Positions 20,239 through 28,839 of a stretch of 64,000 bases of DNA are shown here, piece by piece. A program made the position numbers and the translations under genes. Each line of letters starts with the position of its first letter. Position 1 is the first letter of the stretch. Under the pieces are notes generated by a model. It did not search any database and had not been told where the DNA came from. It saw nothing but the letters and a program-made list of their open reading frames with translations. The DNA comes from Halovenus rubra (GTDB taxonomy: Archaea; Halobacteriota; Halobacteria; Halobacteriales; Haloarculaceae): NCBI RefSeq assembly GCF_026586665.1, contig NZ_JAODIY010000005.1:124001-188000 (forward strand), written 5' to 3'.

Positions 20239-20724
20239 ACGTTCGAGTTACTCGGTAACACGTCTATGGCTATCGCTCTGGGAGTTCCCAGTGACAGACA
20301 ATTGTCCAAGGCAGCGTACGATGGGATTATTCGGAGATTTGCCTGCTACATCGAGATATTCCTGACCAGTGGTGGTACTTATTTTCTACTCTCAGCGCAG
20401 AAGAGACAGTCTTAATCGCACCGTCGAGGAGAACCACAAGCTGGGGGACAGACAGCCACCCAAACCACTCGCGCGCCGTCGTCGCGCGCCACCTGTATCG
20501 GAAAAATATCAGATATGACGCAACATTAGGCAGGTAATACTTGACACATCTATACAAATTGATATATAACTAGTCTGTGACCAGTTTCGGTGGATAGAAA
20601 CTCTCAAACGTATGATTATCAGGATTTTAACCACCCAATCAGATATTCAGACGGGCCCAGAAGGCACTTTCACGGCCAGAAAACACCTACAAACCTGCAA
20701 ACTCACTGGAAAGAATCCGGCGAA

Positions 20725-20730
20725 TTTATA
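20725..20730 (+). promoter_or_regulatory. TATA box of the pilin gene
   Basis: TTTATA about 29 nt before the ATG at 20759, at the distance expected for a leaderless or very short leader haloarchaeal transcript. Confidence 0.45.
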
Positions 20731-20758
20731 CCATGGTAGAGTAGTATATAGAATCGCA

Positions 20759-21358
20759 ATGGAACTCAAGAATTTGTTCAAAGAAGATGACGCAGTGTCA
20801 CCCGTGATTGGTGTGATTCTGATGGTCGCTATTACGGTTATTCTGGCGGCTGTTATTGCGTCCTTCGTGATTGGACTTGGCGACACCGCAGGGGAAACGC
20901 AACCGCAAGCAACATGGGAATCAAACTACGTTGAGGTTGGGGTTAGCAACTGGAGCAGTCCAAGTAATTCTACGGTGAACGCAGCAGACCTTAATTATGT
21001 AAATGCTGTTGACCACACTTACGCCACACCTCAGTTCCTAGGTAATTGGCGGAGTACGTCTGGTGGTCCGGGTCCAGCGAGCACCTCGAATGGAACGCTC
21101 TCATTTACCGTGAAATCTGGAACTGATGGTGTTCCGGTTGACAACCTCTACGTCCGTGGCGACGGAATAATTGAGGATGCAGAGTCGGGTGTCGGTACGA
21201 CAGATGAGATTAAACTGACGAATCTTAACACAACGGACAGCTTCTCCGCAAGCCAAGGCTTCATGATTGCGGTGACGAGCGACTACGACCTTGAACTCGT
21301 CTGGGACACTGGCGACGATAACGCCATTCTCGTCGACGCACAAGGCCCTGACGCATAA
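20759..21358 (+). CDS. Archaeal type IV pilin (DUF1628/pilin N family)
   Basis: A 199-residue pilin precursor. After an acidic leader (MELKNLFKEDDA) comes the diagnostic SPVIGVILMVAITVILAAV motif, where the PibD prepilin peptidase would cut just before SPVIG, leaving an N-terminal hydrophobic helix that packs the pilus core. The rest is a Thr/Ser/Asn-rich extracellular beta domain with several N-x-S/T sites that could be glycosylated. It stands alone, without pilB/pilC assembly genes, as many haloarchaeal pilin genes do. Surface adhesion is the likely role, by family. Confidence 0.92.
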   Translation: MELKNLFKEDDAVSPVIGVILMVAITVILAAVIASFVIGLGDTAGETQPQATWESNYVEVGVSNWSSPSNSTVNAADLNYVNAVDHTYATPQFLGNWRSTSGGPGPASTSNGTLSFTVKSGTDGVPVDNLYVRGDGIIEDAESGVGTTDEIKLTNLNTTDSFSASQGFMIAVTSDYDLELVWDTGDDNAILVDAQGPDA

Positions 21359-21382
21359 CGCACGACGACCAACCCACCGTAC

Positions 21383-21389
21383 TTTTTTT
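21383..21389 (+). terminator. T7 terminator after the pilin gene
   Basis: Seven consecutive T residues 25 nt downstream of the pilin stop codon. Confidence 0.55.
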
Positions 21390-21483
21390 GCGTGAGAAAA
21401 CCACCGAACAGTGACGACACAGTGTACCCAACGCAGATACGTGGTGAATCTATTCTCCGGTGGTCTCCCACATCTCTAACCAA

Positions 21484-21886
21484 TTACAACCGACCAATAG
21501 CAGCGTTCTCACTGTCTGTCGTTATCAGACACTCCCGAAACTGGTTCGCGATGACTAGCACGTAGCGTGCCATCGTCTCCTGTGCCCGTGACAGCCTTTC
21601 AGTGGCTGGGAATTGGCATACCGTATGTCCTGCCTTCGTCGGATTGTGGCGGCTCTTCGCTCCGTGTGAGGACAGCTGACTTGTCACCGTAGTTGTCGAG
21701 ATGCTCATAGGACCTGAGCCACGCCGTACAGGCATGTTGGTAGTCACTGCCGTTGGGTAACAGTCGGGTGCCGTCGACGAGCCAGTGCTGGCATACATCG
21801 AGTACAGGAGACCATCGTCGGGGATGCTGGTACCGTTGCCAACCATGGTGGTCGGGTGCTGAAAGCGTTTCAGTGGTTGTTTCCAT
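21484..21886 (-). pseudogene. Decayed reading frame of unknown function
   Basis: Coding-like segments sit in two frames. One (21886-21599) reads METTTETLSAPDHHGW and later LVDGTRLLPNGSDYQHAC and AVLTRSEEPPQSDEG. A second frame carries RLSRAQETMARYVLVIANQF to a stop at 21484. Neither covers a recognisable domain, and the switch suggests a frameshifted, degraded gene. No function is proposed. Confidence 0.3.
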
Positions 21887-21935
21887 GGCTGCCTGCCGGC
21901 GAAGACCGTGACGAGTCTTGGTGTGATAGACACCA

Positions 21936-22198
21936 CTAGTCTGGCTGTCCCAAACCCACCGTTACCTTGTTAGCAACACAGTGAGACTGTAGCTCACCGG
22001 TATCGTCAAAACCAACAACATCGAACTGTATACCTGTGACCGCGATGGTCTTCACGGTAACCTCCCTGTTTCTACTCGGCCAATCGACCAGTCGACTTCA
22101 ACACGCTCGTTACTGGTAATCTCGTAGAGGGGTGTCGCAGGAACGAATCCTCTGAAGGCTTCACGTTCTAGCGGGAATAACTGACCGCCGCTAACTCT
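21936..22198 (-). pseudogene. Two overlapping small coding remnants
   Basis: On the minus strand a frame without a start codon (22198-22052) reads GGQLFPLEREAFRGFVPATP and continues to SNERVEVDWSIGR before stopping. A second 39-residue frame starts with GTG at 22055 inside its stop codon (GTGA overlap) and ends at 21936. The overlap and amino-acid composition look like genuine coding DNA, but the first is truncated 5' and neither is recognised. They probably belong to the same decayed island as the neighbours. Confidence 0.3.
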
Positions 22199-22249
22199 CT
22201 AGACATAAATTCCGTAAGACCGAATACATATCTCTGTTGAGTCGATACT

Positions 22250-22456
22250 GTGCTCTCTGAATCGCCACCACGCTACGGTGTGGCAACGATACTGATTATT
22301 GGCAGCTGTTCGTTGATTGGGCTCTTGGGTTCCATCGAGCAAGCGGGCGAGACAGGACCGTTGAAAACGTGGCTCTGGATAGGAATGGGGCTTGCTGGAC
22401 TCTATTTGCTTACTGTTATCGCCAACGGTGTCGACCAGCTTAATCCGGATCACTGA
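22250..22456 (+). CDS. Small two-helix membrane protein
   Basis: A 68-residue frame with a GTG start and two hydrophobic segments (GVATILIIGSCSLIGLLGS and WLWIGMGLAGLYLLTVIA) separated by a short polar loop. This hairpin layout is common among small haloarchaeal membrane proteins. No family is recognised. It lies inside the degraded stretch between the pilin and tRNA-Ala genes. Confidence 0.45.
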   Translation: MLSESPPRYGVATILIIGSCSLIGLLGSIEQAGETGPLKTWLWIGMGLAGLYLLTVIANGVDQLNPDH

Positions 22457-22479
22457 CTGTTCAGTGCCGCCGCCGATTC

Positions 22480-22725
22480 GTCGTTCATCGCTACTCTCTC
22501 CCAAGCACTCTGGACTCCCATATCCCTTGTAGTGGCCCAGGTAGGCGGCCGCTGAGACTGTTGTGTGCGTTTTTCTGACACCCATGTTGGACACGCAGGG
22601 CGGGTTTCATCACTGTTGGGGTCCAGGCGGTGAAGCGTGTCGGCGTACCGAGACCGATTGTGCACGACTGTCTCGGACACACCCTGCTGGACCTCGCCTG
22701 TGGCCGCTCTACTTACGGCAAACAC
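22480..22725 (-). pseudogene. Frameshifted copy of the island gene at 59264
   Basis: From the GTG at 22725 the frame reads VFAVSRAATGEVQQGVSETV and then NRSRYADTLHRLDPNSDETR, matching the protein at 59264-59503 almost residue for residue. After SEK the match moves to another frame (TTVSAAAYLGHYKGYGSPEC). The shift coincides with a five-base homopolymer at 22570-22574. This copy is therefore broken, whereas the one near tRNA-Ile is intact. Function of the family is unknown. Confidence 0.65.
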
Positions 22726-22891
22726 CTCCAGTTCCCTCGGAAAAACCACGGGACACAGACTCTCGACTAACGGAACAGAATTCCCTCCTTCAAAATCGGT
22801 TTTTCTTTCGCTACTAACCTCTGAGTAATTTGCCATTAGAGTGGCTATACCATTTAAAGAGGCGAAACCTCGGAACGAAGAAAGGTCGTAG

Positions 22892-22963
22892 TGGACTCGT
22901 CGGGATTTGAACCCGAGGCCTCTTCCTTGCGAAGGAAGCGATCTACCACTGATCTACGAGCCC
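22892..22963 (-). tRNA. tRNA-Ala (anticodon CGC)
   Basis: A complete cloverleaf without intron: acceptor strands GGGCTCG and CGAGTCC plus discriminator A, anticodon stem CTTCC/GGAAG around loop TTCGCAA (anticodon CGC), and T-loop TTCAAAT. No CCA is encoded. It lies downstream of the uS10 gene on the same strand. Confidence 0.92.
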
Positions 22964-23006
22964 GCGAAATGCCCCTGCGCGTGGGGCCCGTGCCGGCGTG
23001 GCACGT

Positions 23007-23315
23007 TCAGTCTTCGAGGACGATCTCGATCGACACGTCGTTGGGAACCTGAATGCGCATCAATTGACGCAACGCGCGTTCGTCCGCGTCAATATCGATG
23101 AGGCGTTTGTGGACGCGCATCTCCCAGTGCTCCCACGTCGCAGTCCCCTCTCCGTCGGGGGACTTCCGCGCGGGGATTTCAAGCGTTTTCGTCGGCAGCG
23201 GAACTGGGCCCGAGAGCTTGACACCGGTCTTGTCGGCGATGTCCTGAACCTCGCCACAGATGCTGTCAAGATCTTCAGGGCTAGTTCCGGCCAGCCTGAC
23301 GCGTGCTTGCTGCAT
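23007..23315 (-). CDS. rpsJ: 30S ribosomal protein uS10
   Basis: A 102-residue small-subunit ribosomal protein beginning [17 protein letters not shown], with the [19 protein letters not shown] loop that packs in the 30S head and the [17 protein letters not shown] segment. The start follows the EF-1alpha stop by 3 nt, so the two are co-transcribed, a gene order conserved in archaea. tRNA-Ala follows. Confidence 0.96.
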   Translation of the reverse strand: MQQARVRLAGTSPEDLDSICGEVQDIADKTGVKLSGPVPLPTKTLEIPARKSPDGEGTATWEHWEMRVHKRLIDIDADERALRQLMRIQVPNDVSIEIVLED

Positions 23316-23318
23316 GGA

Positions 23319-24587
23319 TTACCGCTCGTTGACCGACAGGACCTGTCCGGCAGCGACTGTCTGGCCCATGTCGCGGATTGCGAACGAGCCGAGCTCGCTG
23401 ATCTCGGAGGACGGCTCAAGGCTGAGAGGCTTTTGTGGTCGAACCGTGACCTTTGCGGCGTCACCGGACTGGATGAAGTCAGGGTCTTCCTCGGCAACCT
23501 CGCCGGTCGATGGGTCGATTTTTGCGTCGATGGATTCGATAGTACAGGCGACCTGTGCAGTGTGAGCGTGGAACACCGGCGTGTAACCGGCGGTGATGAC
23601 GCTCGGGTGCTGCATCACGACAACCTGGGCTTCGAAGGTTTCGGCGACCGACGGCGGGTCGTCGGCGGGACCACAAACGTCGCCACGACGGATGTCGTCC
23701 TTACCGATGCCGCGGACATTGAATCCAACGTTGTCACCGGGGTTGGCACTTGGCACCTCTTCGTGGTGCATCTCGATGGTCTTGACCTCGCCACCGACAT
23801 CGCTGGGCTGGAAACTGACGTTGTCGCCCGTGTTCATCGTTCCCGTCTCGATACGGCCAACCGGGACCGTACCGATACCGGAGATAGTGTACACGTCCTG
23901 GATTGGCAGTCGGAGCGGCGCGTCCGTCGGCGGCGCGGGCTCAGGAAGGCCGTTAAGTGCTTCCAGTAGCGTCTGCCCATCGTACCAAGGCGTGTTGTCG
24001 GATTCTTCAGAAACATTGTCGCCCTCGAACGCCGAGGTCGGAATAAAGCTCGCCTTGCTTCCGTCGAATGCGACCTGCTTGAGGAGCTGTTTGACTTCCT
24101 CGATGGTCTGCTCGAAGTCGGACTCGTCGTAGTCGACGAGGTCCATCTTGTTGACAGCGACAATCAGCTCGTCGATACCCAGCGTCTTCGAGAGGAAGAC
24201 GTGCTCCTGAGTCTGCGGTTGGACACCATCGTCCGCTGCGACCACAAGCACAGCGTTATCGGCCTGGCTTGCGCCCGTGATCATGTTCTTCACGAAGTCA
24301 CGGTGTCCGGGACAGTCGACGATTGTGAAGTAGTATTCGTCGGTGTCGAACTCTTGATGTGCGATGTCAATCGTGACACCACGCTCTCGCTCCTCAGCGA
24401 GGTTGTCCATGACGTAGGCGAACTCGAATCCGCCCTTGCCTTTCTCTTCGGCTTCTTCTTTGTGCTGTTCGATGACGTGCTCCGGTACGTTCTCGGTCTC
24501 GTACAGGAGTCGTCCGACCATTGTACTCTTTCCGTGGTCTACGTGGCCAATCACGGCCAAGTTCTGGTGTGGTTTACCTTCGCTCAT
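23319..24587 (-). CDS. tef1a: Translation elongation factor 1-alpha
   Basis: The GTPase delivers aminoacyl-tRNA to the ribosomal A site. GTP-binding motifs are GHVDHGKS (G1, residues 14-21), DCPGHRDF (G3) and NKMD (G4), followed by the two beta-barrel domains with [13 protein letters not shown]. It is 422 residues from the start MSEGKPHQN; an in-frame ATG 9 nt upstream is a less likely start. The gene heads an operon with uS10. A TATA-like TTTTATG lies roughly 50 nt upstream. Confidence 0.97.
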   Translation of the reverse strand: MSEGKPHQNLAVIGHVDHGKSTMVGRLLYETENVPEHVIEQHKEEAEEKGKGGFEFAYVMDNLAEERERGVTIDIAHQEFDTDEYYFTIVDCPGHRDFVKNMITGASQADNAVLVVAADDGVQPQTQEHVFLSKTLGIDELIVAVNKMDLVDYDESDFEQTIEEVKQLLKQVAFDGSKASFIPTSAFEGDNVSEESDNTPWYDGQTLLEALNGLPEPAPPTDAPLRLPIQDVYTISGIGTVPVGRIETGTMNTGDNVSFQPSDVGGEVKTIEMHHEEVPSANPGDNVGFNVRGIGKDDIRRGDVCGPADDPPSVAETFEAQVVVMQHPSVITAGYTPVFHAHTAQVACTIESIDAKIDPSTGEVAEEDPDFIQSGDAAKVTVRPQKPLSLEPSSEISELGSFAIRDMGQTVAAGQVLSVNER

Positions 24588-24715
24588 ATGTCTCACGCGC
24601 AGAGGCGCTCTATCCGAGATTTAACCTTGTGCCTCATAAAACCATTTCGATACAGTCTGTAGAGTGTCCGGGCTCCTTCCGGCGATTCTGTGAGGCGATA
24701 CCATGGGACGACGAG

Positions 24716-25660
24716 TCAATTTTCCAGTTCTCGAAGGTCGCCCATAATCGCAGTTGCCGTTTCAGGACCACCGGCACCCCGACCTGAAATATTGAGCGTC
24801 CCGGCGTGGGTTGTTTCGAATTGGACAATATTCTGTGTCCCAGTCACGGCCAGTGTCCCGTGTTCGTCGACGAGTCGCGGGCCAACCCGGACACCGCTGT
24901 CGTCGACTTCTCCGATAAGCCGGATTGTCGAGCCGTCCTGCTGTGCCAACTCCAGCGCGCTTGCTGGAATCTCACTGATTCCTGTGACCGATACATCGTC
25001 AAGCGTGAACTCCGTCTCCATCAGGACGTTTCCAAGGATAGCGCATTTCAGTGCTGCATCGGTTCCCTCGACGTCGAATGTGGGGTCTGTCTCTGCCACA
25101 CCGATATCCTGTGCCTCAGCTAATGCGTGCTCATACGCGAGCCCTTCAGCTGTCATCCGCGAGAGAATAAAGTTTGCAGTCCCGTTCAACACGCCACGAA
25201 CGGCGGTGACCTGTTTGGCACCCACGTTGTCAATGGTCGAAAACACCGGGATTGCGCCGGCAACAGTGGCTTCGAAGCGGACACGGCCCTCACTCTCTCG
25301 CTCACGCGCTTGCACATCCGCGTACCGTTCAGCTACTGGCCCTTTATTCGCGAGGACGACATCGCGATCACGGTCAAGTGCTGTCTGGACGTGCCCGAAC
25401 GCCGGTTGTGCGTCGTCCAGTGTTGTCGGCGACGCCTCAACGAGAACATCGTAGCTACTGTCGAGAGCTTCTTGGGCTGTTGCTGAGCCGACGACACCAT
25501 CGTTGCGCTTTCGTTGAAGAACTGTCTCGCTGTCGAGACCGTTGGCATCGATAGCGCCTGTGCTTGAATCAGCAACGGCAGTGACCGTATGTCCGTACTC
25601 CTCTGCTAGCTCGACAACTGCTTTCCCAACTGCGCCAGCGCCGACGACTGCGAGTTTCAT
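24716..25660 (-). CDS. hom: Homoserine dehydrogenase
   Basis: NAD(P)-dependent reduction of aspartate semialdehyde to homoserine, on the threonine/methionine route. The 314-residue protein opens with the Rossmann motif VVGAGAVGKAV. It contains the LANKGPVA segment and the family region VRGVLNGTANFILSRM, followed by EAQDIGVAETDPTFDVEGTD with substrate-binding acidic residues and a lysine in AALKCAIL. It has no C-terminal ACT domain; that function is probably supplied by the separate ACT gene, whose stop overlaps this start by 4 nt. Confidence 0.94.
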   Translation of the reverse strand: MKLAVVGAGAVGKAVVELAEEYGHTVTAVADSSTGAIDANGLDSETVLQRKRNDGVVGSATAQEALDSSYDVLVEASPTTLDDAQPAFGHVQTALDRDRDVVLANKGPVAERYADVQARERESEGRVRFEATVAGAIPVFSTIDNVGAKQVTAVRGVLNGTANFILSRMTAEGLAYEHALAEAQDIGVAETDPTFDVEGTDAALKCAILGNVLMETEFTLDDVSVTGISEIPASALELAQQDGSTIRLIGEVDDSGVRVGPRLVDEHGTLAVTGTQNIVQFETTHAGTLNISGRGAGGPETATAIMGDLRELEN

Positions 25661-26187
25661 GCACTCTCACCCGTGGTCAGTGGCTCAACAACTGAAAGGC
25701 CCCGCTTTTCAGCGATTTCCTGCAGTGTCGCGAGTGTCTCGGCTGTTTCCTCGTTCTCTGTTGCAAGATGAACGCGTGCGCTCGACAGTCCCCCTGCCCC
25801 TTCTGGAGCCGCGAGTGTCACATCGCGGACTGTTGCATCCGTTGACTGCTCGATACTTGTCAATGTCTCAGAAATATCGCCGTCGATTCCCTGTCCGAAC
25901 AGAATCGCTGTCACCTCTTCTGTGTAATACTGCGAGCCTGCCCGGACGACGGTGACATCTGCGTCACGAAGTGCTGTGACGATTGCTTCTAACTGCTCTG
26001 GTGTGGCTGCCAGATCGACTTCCACCGGAATATGACCACGCGGTGTAAGATTACCGCGCTCGTGGAACACTGAACGAAGGTTCCCGCCATGCTCTGCAAT
26101 CGGCTCTAGTGCTCTTCGCAACTCACCCGGTCTATCAGGGAGTTCCAACCGGACAGTAAACATCTGCCTGTCGACGGAGTCACTCAT
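25657..26187 (-). CDS. ACT-domain protein paired with homoserine dehydrogenase
   Basis: A 176-residue soluble protein with an N-terminal ACT fold (FTVRLELPDRPGELRRALEP, HGGNLRSVFHERG) and a second, more divergent ACT-like half (VRDVTLAAPEGAGGLSSARV). ACT domains bind amino acids, so it probably senses an end product such as threonine and controls the adjacent dehydrogenase. Translational coupling (ATGA overlap) supports a complex or joint regulation, which is inference. Confidence 0.88.
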   Translation of the reverse strand: MSDSVDRQMFTVRLELPDRPGELRRALEPIAEHGGNLRSVFHERGNLTPRGHIPVEVDLAATPEQLEAIVTALRDADVTVVRAGSQYYTEEVTAILFGQGIDGDISETLTSIEQSTDATVRDVTLAAPEGAGGLSSARVHLATENEETAETLATLQEIAEKRGLSVVEPLTTGESA

Positions 26188-26462
26188 TGTTATCCCAACA
26201 CCCAGCCGTGTTCAAATACGCTCTCGTCCCCATGTAGTTTCGTTACGATGCGGTGTATCAATAAGTGTCTCGTCATGGCTGAAAGTATTGAAACAACCGA
26301 AAGCTGTTTATCAAAGTAAACACTGCCTGAACTTGGGACTTCTGGCTACTGTCACACCGTGAATTTTGCATCTTCTATCGGTCTCTCCGTAGGCTGGGTG
26401 AGCCATGGGCCCAAACGCTCTTGGACACAAACCACAAACCGCTGGCCCGCGTATGATTTAGC

Positions 26463-27455
26463 GTGGCAGGGCCACTTCGATTCCGTCATTCACCAGATAG
26501 CTGGGACCCAAATCGCATTGAGAGTTCCCTCTATCGCCCGCTTGACGACAAGTTCGGTGCAGCGCTTGAACCGCCCGGAGTCAACCCACCGCCAAAATAC
26601 GAGGCACAGCGCCTAGAGATGGATAACGGCGACCTCGCACTGTTTGCTTGGACCGATAGTGATGCCTACTGGCTGGGTAATACCGAGACACCAAAAGCAC
26701 TTTGGCGGACTGAGAAATACAGATTCGCTGAAGTCGAGTATCCGTTGGCTCGGTGGGCACAGCGAGAGTTGCTCCGTGACCTCGAAGCGAGCGACCCCTG
26801 GCTTACTGCGTATGACCACATCACGTGGTTCTTTCTTCCGGTATTTTTCTCCAAAGATGGTCGAGAGACGACCAGAGCGTTCTTTCGGGACCACGCCGCT
26901 GGCTTCCCAGATGCAGACCGTAAGGCCGGACTCACCTTTTATGAACAACTGCTCTCGGCTGGAACGCTTGACGACCACCGGTATACGATGGCAACAAAAC
27001 TCGGGACAAGCGAACAACTCGACCTCGTTCGGATGCGGGCGGCCATGGCCGAACTGAATACGGCGAAGTTACTGGCCGACGCAGGCCACGCGTTTACGCC
27101 GGAAATCACTCTCGAATCCGGATATGCGCTTGATTTTCGCGTCGACGAGACAGGGACACTTGTCGAGGTAACGAGGCCAGAGCCACCAGCACGGCGACGG
27201 GCGGGGACTCCCGCAAGCGCGCTCCGAGAGACTGTTGACGGCAAGACTGGAACCCAGCTAAAGGCCCACCCGGGAACAATCCTTTTTGTCGATTGTACTT
27301 CGTTCCGTGACGATGAGTGGTTTGCTATCCGTGATGCACAACCATCGGTGGGCTACACGCCAGCCGTCGTCTACAGAATGCGGCCCGGAAAACCGCCGTC
27401 AGGGTACGTGATTGGTGAACCAAATCTAGATGTGGAACCACAGCTAAAATCTTGA
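26463..27455 (+). CDS. DUF5784-like haloarchaeal protein with nuclease-like C-terminus
   Basis: A 330-residue soluble protein, GTG start, beginning MAGPLRFRHSPDSWDPNRIE. The N-terminal two thirds (residues 1-190) is the haloarchaeal conserved part (YWLGNTETPKALWRTEKYRF, FFLPVFFSKDGRETTRAFF), which I associate with DUF5784. The C-terminal part has a PD-(D/E)XK-like arrangement: Glu197 in a helix, Asp224 in GYALDFRV and Glu235 in LVEVTRP. The usual lysine is replaced by Thr-Arg. Nuclease activity is therefore a hypothesis. Confidence 0.7.
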   Translation: MAGPLRFRHSPDSWDPNRIESSLYRPLDDKFGAALEPPGVNPPPKYEAQRLEMDNGDLALFAWTDSDAYWLGNTETPKALWRTEKYRFAEVEYPLARWAQRELLRDLEASDPWLTAYDHITWFFLPVFFSKDGRETTRAFFRDHAAGFPDADRKAGLTFYEQLLSAGTLDDHRYTMATKLGTSEQLDLVRMRAAMAELNTAKLLADAGHAFTPEITLESGYALDFRVDETGTLVEVTRPEPPARRRAGTPASALRETVDGKTGTQLKAHPGTILFVDCTSFRDDEWFAIRDAQPSVGYTPAVVYRMRPGKPPSGYVIGEPNLDVEPQLKS

Positions 27456-27580
27456 GTCGGCTCTGTTCGTGGTGTGAAAACGCTCGACATACTAACGAAA
27501 TGATTTAAGTAGATTCGCGAAAAGCGTACAGTCAACGATTCCGCACGTCCGCCCAGAACCCCGGCGTCAGACCCTTAACT

Positions 27581-28837
27581 ATGTCCCCTCCACCTGACAC
27601 CAACACAGACGCACAAGCAGAGACGACACTCGAACAGCAAGCCAGTTCTAGCCACGACAGACAGTTCGAAGCTGTCAGTTTCGATACGAAACGTACTGCA
27701 ACTGGATTGTCCTGGATAGTTGTCCCCACACTCATAACAGCGGTTCTCAGCGTACTCATTGTCAGTGCGATCTACAGTGTCTGGACAGAATCTGACACTC
27801 TCCCGATTGCAGGATTCGAAGTCGAGATTCTCAACTGGCTGTACGGACTCGCACTGCTTTTTGTCACTATACTTGTCACCAAACGTGTCATCACTTCACC
27901 TGAGAGAACAGCAAAATTCCTTGGCCGCATTCGTCGTCAAAAGACCGTTCTTGTGGCGGCTGTGACCGCTCTCTTTCTGTTTTTGATCGGCTCTATTGTT
28001 CCTTTTCTTACGAACGAACCACTACTCGACCCACTTATCTCTCTCCAGCCACCCGGCTGGTCGTCAGTATCTGAAGTTTTCGTGCCCACGTGTCACGGAA
28101 CAGTTGTTGACGGACAGTGTCAGGGAACGGCCTCCTATCCGCTGGGAACGAATGCTCTTGGTCAAGACGTGCTAGCAATGGGCTGGCTTGGACTGAACAC
28201 GACACTTCAGGTTGCGATGACAGCGTCAACCATCGCGGCGACGTTTGGCGTCGTTGTCGGAGTTAGCGCCGGCTATCTTGGTGGTCGTGTCGACGAGATG
28301 TTGATGCGATACGTCGACATTCAGCGCGCACTCCCGGCGTTTTTCCTGTACATTCTGCTAGTGCTCCGGTTTGGACGGAGCTATCCGCTAATGATTCTCG
28401 TCTTTGGGCTGCTATCATGGGGCGGTATCGCCCGGGTCGTCCGAAGCGAGGTCATTCAACTGAAAACGACCTCGTTCGTTCAGGCAGCACAGCTATCTGG
28501 TGCCGAGGCCAAGACGATAATCAGACGGCACATTCTCCCGGCAGTAACGGGAACTGTTCTTACTACAGTCGCTGTCTTGTTCGCAAAATTCGCCGTTTAT
28601 GAGGCTGCACTGGCGTTTCTTTGGTTAACCGAAATCGATGCTGTCTCGCTCGGCAGCGAGATTGCAACAGCAGTTGGTCGGCAGGCGGGCGACAATACTG
28701 TTGCTGGGGGGTCAACGTTCGATTGGTGGAGTGTGCCTTGGGTCGTCTACGTGCCAGCCGGCATTCTCTGTACACTGTTGTTGGTCGTGAGTTTCCTCGG
28801 TGACAGGGTTCAGGAGATGGTTGACCCGCGAACGTAA
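27581..28837 (+). CDS. dppC: Dipeptide-type ABC transporter permease (DppC-like)
   Basis: A 418-residue inner-membrane permease. The first 130 residues are a polar extension plus three extra hydrophobic helices; the core (from about residue 180) contains LGTNALGQDVLAM, characteristic of DppC/OppC, and the EAA loop SGAEAKTIIRRHILPAV that contacts the ATPase. It should pair with the DppB-like protein encoded head-to-tail on the opposite strand (2 nt between stops) and with the lipoprotein at 29995. No DppD/DppF ATPase gene is in the window. Confidence 0.88.
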   Translation: MSPPPDTNTDAQAETTLEQQASSSHDRQFEAVSFDTKRTATGLSWIVVPTLITAVLSVLIVSAIYSVWTESDTLPIAGFEVEILNWLYGLALLFVTILVTKRVITSPERTAKFLGRIRRQKTVLVAAVTALFLFLIGSIVPFLTNEPLLDPLISLQPPGWSSVSEVFVPTCHGTVVDGQCQGTASYPLGTNALGQDVLAMGWLGLNTTLQVAMTASTIAATFGVVVGVSAGYLGGRVDEMLMRYVDIQRALPAFFLYILLVLRFGRSYPLMILVFGLLSWGGIARVVRSEVIQLKTTSFVQAAQLSGAEAKTIIRRHILPAVTGTVLTTVAVLFAKFAVYEAALAFLWLTEIDAVSLGSEIATAVGRQAGDNTVAGGSTFDWWSVPWVVYVPAGILCTLLLVVSFLGDRVQEMVDPRT

Positions 28838-28839
28838 TT

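Larger units (their letters stand above)
20216..20758. other. Intergenic stretch before the pilin gene
   Basis: About 540 nt without a convincing gene. The pilin frame stays open back to 20612, but this part lacks pilin character. A reverse-strand frame (20327-20557) has no recognisable features. A GC-rich self-complementary patch lies near 20470-20490 (CGCGCGCC repeated). The pilin promoter is at its right end. Confidence 0.45.

Noticed and set aside
20327-20557. Reverse-strand frame of 76 codons before the pilin gene
   Set aside because: No start context, no recognised domain and a mixture of Trp/Arg/Tyr unlike haloarchaeal proteins; could at most be a fossil of a mobile gene.
26359-26616. 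Open frame overlapping the start of the DUF5784-like gene
   Set aside because: Serine/arginine-rich translation without motifs, and it conflicts with the well-supported gene that starts with GTG at 26463.
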